From Deltaproteobacteria bacterium (GTDB taxonomy: Bacteria > Desulfobacterota > JADFXK01): a DNA stretch of 10,878 nt. The notes beneath the pieces were generated by a model. That model was not told the origin of the DNA. It saw only the letters and a list, made by a program, of their open reading frames with translations, and made no database searches. Shown piece after piece: positions 1 to 7,352 of this stretch (position 1 is its first letter; each line of letters opens with the position of its first letter). A program made the position numbers and the translations under genes. The DNA lies in NCBI GenBank assembly GCA_015233285.1, contig JADFYA010000092.1, forward strand, positions 1 through 10,878. Reading direction: 5' to 3'.

Positions 1-1
1 C

Positions 2-253
2 TGCGATGGTCTCCTTCAATTGGAGGAGCAAGAATCTCTGCTTGTGTTCACCGACGGGGTGACCGAACCGGTTAATTGCCAAGATGAGATGTTCGGGGAA
101 GCACGACTGGCCGCGGCCATTGAAGCCCATCCGGATAGGTCTACCCAGGCCATCTGCAATCACATTTTTGCGGAACTGGGCCGGTTCCAAAAGGGATTGG
201 ACCAGTTTGACGATATCACCGTGCTGATGTTCAAATTTCTAAAACATAAATGA
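2..253 (+). CDS. SpoIIE/PP2C-family serine phosphatase, C-terminal fragment
   Basis: This is the last 83 codons of a gene that begins left of the window; the frame is open from base 2 and ends at TGA 251-253. The translation has the C-terminal signature of SpoIIE/RsbU-type PP2C phosphatases: LLVFTDGVTEPVN (the TDG aspartate is a metal ligand in the family), then FGEARL, and finally QFDDITVLMFKF with the DDIT metal-binding aspartates. Family members dephosphorylate anti-anti-sigma factors or act as output domains of response regulators, and such N-terminal domains would be off the window. A TTG at 20 could be read as a start, but the upstream residues continue the family pattern, so I treat it as internal. 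The gene is separated from the CRISPR locus by two tRNA genes and appears to be unrelated chromosomal backbone. The family is clear; the specific partner cannot be told. Confidence 0.85.
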   Translation, partial: CDGLLQLEEQESLLVFTDGVTEPVNCQDEMFGEARLAAAIEAHPDRSTQAICNHIFAELGRFQKGLDQFDDITVLMFKFLKHK

Positions 254-462
254 TGGGGTGGTACGGTCACATTCCGACCAATGGGACCTGGGACGAACCC
301 TCTGTTATCAGCTTTTTATCTGCAGTTCCGCCGTACGCCATCCTTGATTAGCGCTTCGGCTTGGCGGGATGCAAACAAAGTAATCTTCAGTCACAGCCCC
401 GTCTCTATAATGCCTCGGGGGCCCGGCCTGACACTTTTTTGTGACTAATGCGCACATTTTTG

Positions 463-491
463 TTGACACCCAGACCGGTTGATGATAGGGT
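463..491 (+). promoter_or_regulatory. Sigma-70-type promoter of the tRNA unit
   Basis: A perfect -35 box TTGACA (463-468) is followed after exactly 17 nt by TAGGGT (486-491) as the -10 box. Transcription would begin near 498, a few bases before the first tRNA at 504. The preceding stretch 254-462 carries no convincing gene or terminator. The consensus -35, ideal spacing and position make this the likely promoter for both tRNAs. Confidence 0.7.
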
Positions 492-503
492 CTTTGAATT
501 CGA

Positions 504-578
504 GGGCGGGTAGCTCAGCGGGAGAGCATCGGCCTTACAAGCCGAGGGTCACAGGTTCAATCCCTGTTCCGCCTACCA
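504..578 (+). tRNA. tRNA-Val (anticodon TAC)
   Basis: A full cloverleaf can be folded. The acceptor stem is 504-510 with 568-574, G-U at both ends of the stem. U8 and A9 are followed by a D-stem GCTC/GAGC. The anticodon stem TCGGC/GCCGA encloses loop CTTACAA with anticodon TAC at 536-538. The variable loop is GGGTC. The T-arm is ACAGG/CCTGT with loop TTCAATC. The discriminator is A575 and CCA is encoded at 576-578. It reads GTA (and other GTN) valine codons. Confidence 0.95.
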
Positions 579-614
579 CCACGAATACCAATTAAATATG
601 CCACAAGCCCATGC

Positions 615-692
<78 letters not shown>

Positions 693-700
693 GAAAGCTC

Positions 701-736
701 AAGGGGTTAGCCCAAAAGGTTAACCCCTTTTTATTT
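701..736 (+). terminator. Rho-independent terminator after the tRNA pair
   Basis: A perfect 9-bp stem AAGGGGTTA (701-709) / TAACCCCTT (721-729) encloses an 11-nt loop and is followed by a T-rich tract TTTATTTT. It starts 9 nt after the CCA of tRNA-Asp and would end the tRNA transcript. The stop codon of the convergent integrase (731-733) lies inside the T-tract, so the element also separates the two converging units. Confidence 0.85.
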
Positions 737-1774
737 TGTGGTTGCGGATAGGTTGCGGATTGTTGCGGTCGCTCCAGACTCATTGCTCGACCCAGATCGT
801 TCGGAAGCCTCTATATTCAACTTAGGGTCAGCCAAACGGTCAACCGCCTGCCTGTTTCCTCCCGGCGTCAGGTGTCCATACACATCAACGGTCATCTTGA
901 TGCTGTGGTGACCTAACTGGTCTTTTACATACACCAGGGATTCACCAGCCTGAATCAGGAGGCTCGCGTAAGTGTGACGTAAATCATGAACCCGAATTCT
1001 TCGGAGACCTGCCTTATCGAGAGCGCGGTAGAAAACTCGCTTTCTCCAATTGTCCTTATCTATGATTCCCGCACTTTCACTTATGAACACCCATTCAGGT
1101 ATTTCCTTCCACCCTTTCTTCAAAGTCAACTTCTTTCGTTGGACCTTCAACTCACCCAAGACCGCGGCCAATTGCCTTGACATATCGACTCGTCGAGGTT
1201 TGCCACTTTTCGGGGTATCTATTTTCCCACGGGATATGCACCTTTCTATTTTTATGAAGCCACCATGGAAGTCAATGTCTCCCCATTTCAGCGTCCTTGC
1301 TTCACCTAGGCGCATGCCTGTTCTAGCAAGTAATAGAACCAACGGAAAGTGATCGGGAAAATATTCTTGAACGGTAGACAACAAGAGAGTGAGTTCTTCC
1401 CTCGTGAGAGGATCAAGAATCTCGTTAGTCCTTTTCTCTTTGATGATCTTCCCAAGTCGTTGCGCCGGGTTTAATATGATGACTTCATCATCCTCAGCCA
1501 AATGGAGCACGCCTGAGACGACATTTTTCATATGGCCTATTGTGCTTGCGGCAAATCCAGCCTTTACTTTTCCCATGAGAAAATTCTTCACCATCATCTT
1601 GTTGATTTCATTAACCGGCTTATGGCCAAACACCGGAAGTACATGCTTATTAAGAATGATTTTGTAATCAGATTCTTTTGGAGGTGGCCAGTCTATTTTA
1701 CCTTGCCTCTGGTCAAATACCTGGCCCTGGGGGTGGCAAAATAAGCTGGCCCAGAACACCTCCAAGATAGTCAA
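731..1774 (-). CDS. Tyrosine recombinase/integrase, probably truncated at the N-terminus
   Basis: The 347-residue frame carries a complete tyrosine-recombinase catalytic domain: Arg155 in RTGMRLGEA, Lys189 in the beta-hairpin TPKSGKPRR, HDLRHT with His263 and Arg266, LGHHS with His289, and the nucleophile Tyr299 in VDVYGHL. The SAM-like core-binding domain is recognisable from about residue 35 (DYKIILNKHVLPVFGHKP). Upstream of this the sequence does not resemble the family. The only available start is TTG at 1774, directly preceded by an in-frame TAA. Phage- and island-type integrases are usually about 380-400 residues with an N-terminal arm-binding domain, which is absent here. The gene therefore looks 5'-truncated and may be inactive. 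It converges on tRNA-Asp, the usual setting of an integrated island. The boundary with the CRISPR array is only 53 bp away. Family certain; functionality doubtful. Confidence 0.85.
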   Translation of the reverse strand: MTILEVFWASLFCHPQGQVFDQRQGKIDWPPPKESDYKIILNKHVLPVFGHKPVNEINKMMVKNFLMGKVKAGFAASTIGHMKNVVSGVLHLAEDDEVIILNPAQRLGKIIKEKRTNEILDPLTREELTLLLSTVQEYFPDHFPLVLLLARTGMRLGEARTLKWGDIDFHGGFIKIERCISRGKIDTPKSGKPRRVDMSRQLAAVLGELKVQRKKLTLKKGWKEIPEWVFISESAGIIDKDNWRKRVFYRALDKAGLRRIRVHDLRHTYASLLIQAGESLVYVKDQLGHHSIKMTVDVYGHLTPGGNRQAVDRLADPKLNIEASERSGSSNESGATATIRNLSATTK

Positions 1775-1830
1775 TTACCATGGCCCTCGGCAGGGCTTTC
1801 CTGGCCGTTTTGGATTATATTGGCGGTGTT
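1755..1830. repeat. Imperfect inverted repeat at the trailer end of the CRISPR array
   Basis: The left arm 1755-1785 begins AACACCTCCAAGATAGTC and ends GGCC. The right arm 1803-1830 begins GGCC and ends TTGGCGGTGTT. The arms pair imperfectly (AACACC-N-CCAA-N-AT pairs throughout) and enclose a perfect small hairpin GCCCT-CGGC-AGGGC at 1783-1796. The right arm runs into the first three bases of the trailer-end repeat, and the left arm contains the presumed TTG start of the integrase. It could be a factor-poor transcription terminator for the array transcript, or the scar of a rearrangement. No T-tract follows on the minus strand, so I do not call it a terminator. Confidence 0.45.
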
Positions 1831-2590
1831 TCAATCCCTTACAGGGAATTGGGGTGTTGGAAGCTTGTCAATACGATGATTTACGACGTAGTAACGCATG
1901 TTTCAATCCCTTACAGGGAATTGGGGTGTTGGAAGAATCGGTCCCGGCGGACGACGCGTAACCCTACTGCTGTTTCAATCCCTTACAGGGAATTGGGGTG
2001 TTGGAAGAAGAATCTCCGAATCCGCTCAGTATGTCAGAGAGCAAAGTTTCAATCCCTTACAGGGAATTGGGGTGTTGGAAGGCCTTGATCCCTTCAGGCA
2101 CAGCGACGGCTTCCTTGTTTCAATCCCTTACAGGGAATTGGGGTGTTGGAAGAAAATTCGTATTGCTTGATTGCTTAAAACAATAGATGTGTTTCAATCC
2201 CTTACAGGGAATTGGGGTGTTGGAAGACCGGCCCAGCCGGGACTCATACACTAAGAGAACGCCTGTTTCAATCCCTTACAGGGAATTGGGGTGTTGGAAG
2301 TTTCAAGATTGCCTCTTTCTCGTTGAAAAAACTGCATTGTTTCAATCCCTTACAGGGAATTGGGGTGTTGGAAGCTGGAATGACGCTAAAGTGTTCCAGG
2401 CTGAGATCGCCGTTTCAATCCCTTACAGGGAATTGGGGTGTTGGAAGAGATATAGGTGCAGAGCCAGTCAATGCCGATTGAGAGTTTCAATCCCTTACAG
2501 GGAATTGGGGTGTTGGAAGACGGGCGAATTCATGATTCGGCTGCTACACCCCATGTTTCAATCCCTTACAGGGAATTGGGGTGTTGGAAG
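1828..2590 (-). CRISPR. CRISPR array, 11 repeats of 36 nt, 10 spacers
   Basis: Repeats start at 1828, 1900, 1972, 2046, 2117, 2191, 2265, 2339, 2412, 2484 and 2555. All are 36 nt and read as identical. Spacers are 35-38 nt. The functional orientation is the minus strand: there the repeat starts CTTCCAACACC and ends GGGATTGAAAC. It contains a 5-bp hairpin TCCCT-GTA-AGGGA, and cutting at the 3' base of this stem leaves the standard 8-nt AUUGAAAC crRNA handle. This orientation matches the cas operon, puts the leader at the 2590 side (beside cas2) and makes 2520-2554 the newest spacer. The terminal repeat at 1828 is not degenerate. Spacer origin cannot be told from the window; I saw no spacer match elsewhere in it by eye. 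Confidence 0.98.
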
Positions 2591-2781
2591 TATCGATCCT
2601 TTGGAGCCAGTTATATCAATCGATTGTGATATAAATTGCGAGAGGGGGGTGGCCGATAATGAGTTAGGAGACTCTGCAGACATGGCGATGCCCCATACCG
2701 AGTGGTAAGTCACCGATTTATAATATATATTTATTTTGCGGGCGGTGGCCATGATTTTTACTCTCCAGCACCTCTCGTGGA
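2591..2781 (-). promoter_or_regulatory. CRISPR leader
   Basis: This 191-bp non-coding stretch lies between the stop of cas2 and the leader-proximal repeat. It contains a palindrome with an IHF-type site close to the array (2611-2634) and a very AT-rich block (about 2716-2735, TTATAATATATATTTATTTT) that could hold a -10 element for the array transcript on the minus strand. I could not identify a matching -35 box with confidence. The array may also be reached by read-through from the cas operon, since no terminator is visible between cas2 and the array. Confidence 0.65.
2611..2634. promoter_or_regulatory. Palindrome with IHF-type consensus in the leader
   Basis: Arms TTATATCA (2611-2618) and TGATATAA (2627-2634) are perfect inverted repeats around ATCGATTG. 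Within them the plus strand at 2614-2626 reads TATCAATCGATTG, which fits the IHF consensus WATCAANNNNTTR at every fixed position. The site is 20 bp from the first repeat. In type I-E systems IHF bends the leader at a comparable distance to guide Cas1-Cas2. That it does so here is an inference. Confidence 0.5.
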
Positions 2782-3063
2782 TTATACGATAATAACACCT
2801 TCCAGCGCAATTTGGGTCTTGACTCCAATGAATTCCAGCTCCACTAGTTGTTTTTCGGTTACTGGGAGTATAATGACCTGGTCTTCTTCGTCAAGTATTA
2901 TCTTCTTAAGCGCCTCCTTCATCCGGTTTTTTTGTTTGTCGGATAAACAGCAATGGAAAAAGCTGTATTGGAGCCGGTAACCAAAACCTTTCATGGTCTT
3001 GGCCACCTTGGCCAGCCGTCTGTCATCGGAGATATCGTATCCCACTAAATAGTTTCGTTTCAT
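2782..3063 (-). CDS. cas2: CRISPR-associated endoribonuclease-fold protein Cas2
   Basis: The 93-residue protein is of normal Cas2 size. It opens with the ferredoxin-fold beta strand MKRNYLVGYDISDDRRLAKV, whose Asp10 is the conserved Cas2 aspartate, followed by GFGYRLQYSFFHCCLS, the usual G-x-R-x-Q-x-S-x-F motif. As a dimer, Cas2 bridges Cas1 dimers in the spacer-integration complex. Its ATG overlaps the TGA of cas4-cas1 by 4 bp (ATGA, 3060-3063), so translation is coupled to the integrase partner. It is the last gene of the operon and is followed by the leader. Confidence 0.97.
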   Translation of the reverse strand: MKRNYLVGYDISDDRRLAKVAKTMKGFGYRLQYSFFHCCLSDKQKNRMKEALKKIILDEEDQVIILPVTEKQLVELEFIGVKTQIALEGVIIV

Positions 3064-4721
3064 CGAATGTGAAAACCTTCATATGCGGGAAGTTGACCAA
3101 GCAGAAATTTGCCCAGGAGCCGGAACTGCAACTCGATGGTCCGTTCATAACTCAACCGATAATGGAACCTGGGATGGGTGACCAGATCTTTCTTACGCAT
3201 TTCGTATTGAGCCAGAAATTTCTTTCTCCCTTTTTCATTTAGATAGCAGGTGTTCTGATACTGCAAAAAATCGTTTTCCTTGAAGATGCCATTGTTAATG
3301 GCGCTTAATACCATAGAGTCTACAATTGGTTGCCGGAAGCACTCCATTATATCCAGGGCCAGGGATGGCCTGCCATATTTCATGGTGTGATAAAAACCGC
3401 AATAGGGATCGAACCCGACTCGCCCCCCAGCGCCCTGGCAATCCTTGGCCAGGAGACTATACCCGAAACTGAGCATGGCGTTGACCGGATCTCGCGGCGG
3501 CCGCCGGTTGCGCTCATCGAACGGAAAGAATGATCTTCTCTCCGGCTTGATGTATCGGGAGAATTGGCCAAAATAGACCCTCGTTGCCGCTCCCTCATAA
3601 CCCCTGAGAGTGTCCAGGTTATCTGCGGTCTGCCCTTTCTTCTTCAGGTCTTTGATCCGCTCAAAATCGATATCATCGCCCTCATGCCGGTCTTCCTTAA
3701 GATAGCGCATCATCAGGGTGCGCATGTTAGTCGCCTTAGATACCACAATTATCCTGGCCAGTTCCAGCGACCGACCGGGATCGAAGTGGGTCCGCCATTG
3801 CGCTTCCCGGAGCAGTCCGTGATGATGGAGCCAGGAAGTGCATTGGCCGAGGTAACGCCCATGCTGACTCATGTAGTGGATCGGCACATGCCGTTTCAAG
3901 CATGAATGGAGGACCTGGGTGGTCGCCTGGACGGGTCCGCACAAGACGACTTCTCGTAGTTGCTCCAGGGAGGCTTGCCCGATGTCCAGGCCGCCGGGAG
4001 CGGTGATCTTAATGCAGTCCTGGGACAAACTCAGATACGCCCCGATAGTATCCACATACAGCACATCCCCGTCCAAGGCGGAGGGTAGAATCTCTCTGGC
4101 GTTACTTTTCTTCCCGGCCAAGACTTCCTCTTCCTCGGGCAGGCAGATGGCGTTTAGGGAGCAACCAAAGCATTTGTTCCGGTTTTCGGTTAGCGGCGGC
4201 GGGGCTTCAGTCGCAGCAACCTGCCGGCAAGCCTCGATCACCCGCTCTGTTTCGGCGACCAAATCCGGAGTCAATGGTACCTCTACCCGCGCCCGTGATC
4301 CGATATAATATATGTAGGCCCGCTCCGGCAACGTCAGCCCATTATCCTGCATCAAAAGAGCCTGGGCGCAAAGCTGAATTTGATCATTCAGCCAGGGGTC
4401 GCGATTGGCCGGTTTCTTGGCCTTCTTGTATTCCACCGGATATCCTGGAGCCCCTTCCTTTTCTTCCACCAAGTCCAGTTTCCCGATAATGCCCAGCCGT
4501 TCGGAGGAAAAGGATACCGACCGCCGGTGGATCACCTCCTCCTTTTTGACGGGGCGCGCCTCTCGTTCCCGCATGTCTACGACCCGGTGGCGGCTTCGCC
4601 CTTCGATCGTATGGGCATTGTCTTCGAACATACCTAAGACACGCTCCAGGTAAAACCGCCGCGGGCAGTAAACATAGGCGTTAAGGTAAGACACTTGGAT
4701 ATATTCGGCAGAGTCTTTCAT
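3060..4721 (-). CDS. cas4-cas1: Cas4-Cas1 fusion (spacer acquisition nuclease and integrase)
   Basis: The 553-residue protein joins two adaptation enzymes. Residues 1-200 are Cas4: Cys19 in YCPRRFYL, nuclease residues Asp83 (GKLDLV) and Glu97/Lys99 (VEYKK), a QIQLCAQ motif near 115, and CFGCSLNAIC with Cys184, Cys187 and Cys193; the four cysteines would hold an Fe-S cluster. Residues 215-553 are Cas1: LYVDTIGAYLSL, then catalytic metal ligands Glu376 (YEGAATR), His445 (GFYHT), Asp457 and Glu460 (LALDIMECFRQP). Both active sites look intact. Cas4 trims prespacers and selects those with a PAM; Cas1 integrates them. The start overlaps the cas6 stop by 4 bp (ATGA, 4718-4721). Such fusions are known from type I-G (former I-U) and some other systems, so one in a Csc2-type operon is notable. 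Confidence 0.97.
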   Translation of the reverse strand: MKDSAEYIQVSYLNAYVYCPRRFYLERVLGMFEDNAHTIEGRSRHRVVDMREREARPVKKEEVIHRRSVSFSSERLGIIGKLDLVEEKEGAPGYPVEYKKAKKPANRDPWLNDQIQLCAQALLMQDNGLTLPERAYIYYIGSRARVEVPLTPDLVAETERVIEACRQVAATEAPPPLTENRNKCFGCSLNAICLPEEEEVLAGKKSNAREILPSALDGDVLYVDTIGAYLSLSQDCIKITAPGGLDIGQASLEQLREVVLCGPVQATTQVLHSCLKRHVPIHYMSQHGRYLGQCTSWLHHHGLLREAQWRTHFDPGRSLELARIIVVSKATNMRTLMMRYLKEDRHEGDDIDFERIKDLKKKGQTADNLDTLRGYEGAATRVYFGQFSRYIKPERRSFFPFDERNRRPPRDPVNAMLSFGYSLLAKDCQGAGGRVGFDPYCGFYHTMKYGRPSLALDIMECFRQPIVDSMVLSAINNGIFKENDFLQYQNTCYLNEKGRKKFLAQYEMRKKDLVTHPRFHYRLSYERTIELQFRLLGKFLLGQLPAYEGFHIR

Positions 4722-5506
4722 CTCTCTTCAATCACCCGGCACAGCCCCATCCCCTGGGTCGTCTTCACTCCAATGCCGGAATAAAAGGCGAATCGTAATA
4801 AAGTCCGGTAGAAGTGCTGGAGCGGGGCATCGCATTCAAAGATAAAAGTTAATTGACCAACAGACCCCAGAATCGTGCCGCCGTTTCGTAAGGCGTAGGG
4901 AGCGGTGTGAATATCAAAAAAAGAATAACTCACACCCAGGCCGGTCAGGGTTTCCGGCATTGGATCAGGGGCAAACCGATTCCACCTCTTGACGAGATGG
5001 CCGAAGATCAACCCCGGCTCCGGCAAAGAATAATGCAGGTCACCTCGCTTAAACGAAACAGGACTTTTGAAATGCAAAGTGATTCTGTCCGAAGCGGACC
5101 CGTTGCCTTGCAAATCGTTATAACCGGCTCTTCCTGACCAGGGATTTGACGGCTGCTGCCCCAGCACCACATCCTCGACCAAAAACGACAGGTCGCCCAC
5201 CGACACCGGCTCCGCCCATAATCCTTTTTCCAGCGTGGTCAGGAAAACATCTTCCAGATCCGGGTGCAAGATAGATAGGCGCACCCAATAGGATTCATTG
5301 TTTAAGATGACTCCATTGGATTTCCGGCCCATGATGGGAGAGATGGAATAGGGAGCGGGGCCTTGATGGTCATGGAGTAACGCGCCTAGTCCAGTGTGGG
5401 CCGCGGAGATTCGATCAAGAAAAATGGGATGCATCAAGCAATGAAAAGATCGGGGCATCTTACCTCGGGACAATGATCGCAAATTAATTATAGCTGTCAC
5501 CGGCAT
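4718..5506 (-). CDS. cas6: Cas6 crRNA-processing endoribonuclease
   Basis: The 262-residue protein has the Cas6 layout of two ferredoxin-like domains. The N-terminal half includes HTGLGALLHDHQGPAPYSISPI; His45 there is the best candidate for the catalytic histidine, and PYSISPI is the family's typical strand. The C-terminus (244-262) carries the glycine-rich loop GIGVKTTQGMG, the hallmark of RAMP/Cas6 proteins. It should cut the array transcript at the base of the GGGA hairpin to give crRNAs with an AUUGAAAC handle. The ATG lies 1 nt after the stop of cas3', with GGAG 8 nt before it, inside the end of the cas3' frame. Confidence 0.93.
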   Translation of the reverse strand: MPVTAIINLRSLSRGKMPRSFHCLMHPIFLDRISAAHTGLGALLHDHQGPAPYSISPIMGRKSNGVILNNESYWVRLSILHPDLEDVFLTTLEKGLWAEPVSVGDLSFLVEDVVLGQQPSNPWSGRAGYNDLQGNGSASDRITLHFKSPVSFKRGDLHYSLPEPGLIFGHLVKRWNRFAPDPMPETLTGLGVSYSFFDIHTAPYALRNGGTILGSVGQLTFIFECDAPLQHFYRTLLRFAFYSGIGVKTTQGMGLCRVIEER

Positions 5507-5507
5507 A

Positions 5508-7352
5508 TTATCGCTCCAGGTACCACAGGTTGCCTGTGGCCACGATCCGATCGTTATTCAATTTGAAGCATCCGTTTTTCTTTTGTTCAGGCTGATACTG
5601 CAACACTCTCTGGTAGCCGTACTTGTAACCTTTGAGAAAGATTTTCGGCAAATTTTTATAACCCAAAATCTGGTCAAAATAGATATCCCTAACGTCCTCT
5701 CTAAGAATGCACAACAAACTGTTTTCATAGGCGCTAATGCGGTAGGAGGGGAAGTCATATATTGACCAGCCGCCCCCTTCACCCCATCTCTGCTGATAAA
5801 ATACTCGCTTGACCTGGGCGTGATAACCACCGCTTTCTATAGACAGATAGTCGCCCACACTGGCAACTCTGAGATCTTCAGAGAGCAGGCGAGGCATATC
5901 TTTGGTCAGGCGACTTAGGCCCACTTGAATCGGGTTCTCCGGTCGTCCCGTTTCCTTGTTGATACCCGTGCATAGAGTGACAGATGGTTCCCAACTCCGA
6001 GTGACCAGAATACCTCTATCCCACAGAGGCTTACAGGTCAAATCTCCGTCATAAACATAATCCCACAGCATATCAAAGAGAATCTCGCCCATCCAGTCAC
6101 CTTCGGCCCGTTTAAAATAATCAGTCAACCTCGCCGGGTCCAAAAGATCGTTCATGGCCTCCAGGTCTGCCCAATACGCGTCCCGTTGTCTCTGGCTTAA
6201 AGAGCTAAAGTGAGGTCCCTGTTCCCCACGGACAACAATTATTTTCGCTTCCGGCATCCTACCCCGGCGATTCAAGCGACCGGCCAGTTGAACCAGGCTA
6301 TCGGGGTCGCAGAACTCGGTGATAATCAAATGGGCGTCCAGATCGCAACCCGCCTCTATGGCCGAGGTGGCTAAGATCAGGAAGCCTTGATCATTTTTTT
6401 GGTGATCTATGATTTTGTTGATGACGCCCCGGCGCTGCTCCGAGGTCAGTCGGCCGTGATAGACCAGGGGAGCAAGATCGATGAGTTCTTCATATAATTT
6501 GATGAGATGCTCAATTGTTTCCGTTCTGACAATGACTCTTTCGCCGGAGCGGTAGTTGTTTCTAACTTGCTGCGCCACAGCTTCCACTAAACTCTCGCCG
6601 CCGCCTGGGGCCGATACCAATTCCAGGTGCTTATGGGTATGGACCATCTGGAGACTTTCTGACTGAAAATGCGCCAACTCCTCATGCAATGGTTCCTGAC
6701 CGGCATCGACCAGGGTCAGGAAGTCGGCAAATTCCTCTGGCAACGTCGCGCTCATCACACACAAATCCTTGCCCTTGGTGTACAGGGCCTCGACGAGCTT
6801 TTGAAAATTGGTATAGGCTAACTTATCATAATCATGGGCCTCATCGAAAATGATAAATGGTTTTTTACCCAGGGTAGAGCCGAAGATACGGTGCGGAAAG
6901 ATGAACGACTTGATCTTTTCGCCGTACCCAAACACGCGGAAAAGGAATTTATCCAGGGTCGTCAGGATGATGTCGTCAGCAAATAGGTGTCGGTGATGAT
7001 CATTGAACCTGGATTTTCCATCACGGCAAGAATACCGCCGGCAACTACCGCCCATGTCGATGGTGATATCCAATTTGTCATTGCTTCCCGCTGTCAGCCT
7101 TTCACCTAGTTGGACGATCCGTTGTCCCATGTCCTCGATTAAGGCTTTTGAAGGAAGGATCATGACCACCCGACGCTGGTCACTCAGGGCGGGCAACAGA
7201 GCCGCTTCCGTTTTACCTGTTCCGGTCCCCGCCTTGATCAGCAATGCCGGATAACCGCTGGTCTCATAATAGGCGTCCCACACCTTCTTTTGGAGCGGAT
7301 TCGGTTTAAATCCCGCTCCCATTGCCTTCAGGTAATAGGTCTCAATGTCCAT
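5508..7352 (-). CDS. cas3': CRISPR-associated helicase Cas3' (no HD domain)
   Basis: The 614-residue superfamily-2 helicase has motif I KAGTGTGKTE (Walker A, residues 41-48), motif II DEAH (170-173), motif III SAT (201-203), motif V ATSAIEAGCDLDAH (328-341) and motif VI QLAGRLNRRG (355-364). It lacks an HD nuclease domain at either end; that activity is the separate gene just upstream. It would be recruited to the R-loop made by the effector complex and unwind target DNA for Cas3''. The start at 7352 has GAGG 6 nt upstream and overlaps the cas3'' stop by 11 bp. A cysteine/histidine-rich patch (SCRRYSC ... HHRH, about 103-122) is an unusual extra. Confidence 0.95.
   Translation of the reverse strand: MDIETYYLKAMGAGFKPNPLQKKVWDAYYETSGYPALLIKAGTGTGKTEAALLPALSDQRRVVMILPSKALIEDMGQRIVQLGERLTAGSNDKLDITIDMGGSCRRYSCRDGKSRFNDHHRHLFADDIILTTLDKFLFRVFGYGEKIKSFIFPHRIFGSTLGKKPFIIFDEAHDYDKLAYTNFQKLVEALYTKGKDLCVMSATLPEEFADFLTLVDAGQEPLHEELAHFQSESLQMVHTHKHLELVSAPGGGESLVEAVAQQVRNNYRSGERVIVRTETIEHLIKLYEELIDLAPLVYHGRLTSEQRRGVINKIIDHQKNDQGFLILATSAIEAGCDLDAHLIITEFCDPDSLVQLAGRLNRRGRMPEAKIIVVRGEQGPHFSSLSQRQRDAYWADLEAMNDLLDPARLTDYFKRAEGDWMGEILFDMLWDYVYDGDLTCKPLWDRGILVTRSWEPSVTLCTGINKETGRPENPIQVGLSRLTKDMPRLLSEDLRVASVGDYLSIESGGYHAQVKRVFYQQRWGEGGGWSIYDFPSYRISAYENSLLCILREDVRDIYFDQILGYKNLPKIFLKGYKYGYQRVLQYQPEQKKNGCFKLNNDRIVATGNLWYLER

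Noticed and set aside
254..462. Possible terminator or small gene between the phosphatase and the tRNA promoter
   Set aside because: Only short weak hairpins near 273-287 and a T-run near 435 without a good stem were seen, and no frame looks coding.
1828..2590. Array read on the plus strand, with the leader on the integrase side
   Set aside because: On the plus strand the repeat begins GTTTCAATCCC, the reverse of the usual GGGATTGAAAC end; the minus strand gives the standard handle, matches cas orientation and has a leader-like region beside cas2.
1780..2708. Overlapping plus-strand frames across the array encoding repeated VSIPYRELGCWK peptides
   Set aside because: They are translations of the 36-nt CRISPR repeats and spacers, which run through all three frames; they are not genes.
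2558..2752. A 64-residue minus-strand frame in the leader
   Set aside because: It runs from the leader into the first repeat, has no recognisable features and lies where non-coding leader is expected.
3919..4653. Several plus-strand frames opposite cas4-cas1
   Set aside because: They are antisense shadows of a well-conserved coding gene and resemble no known family.
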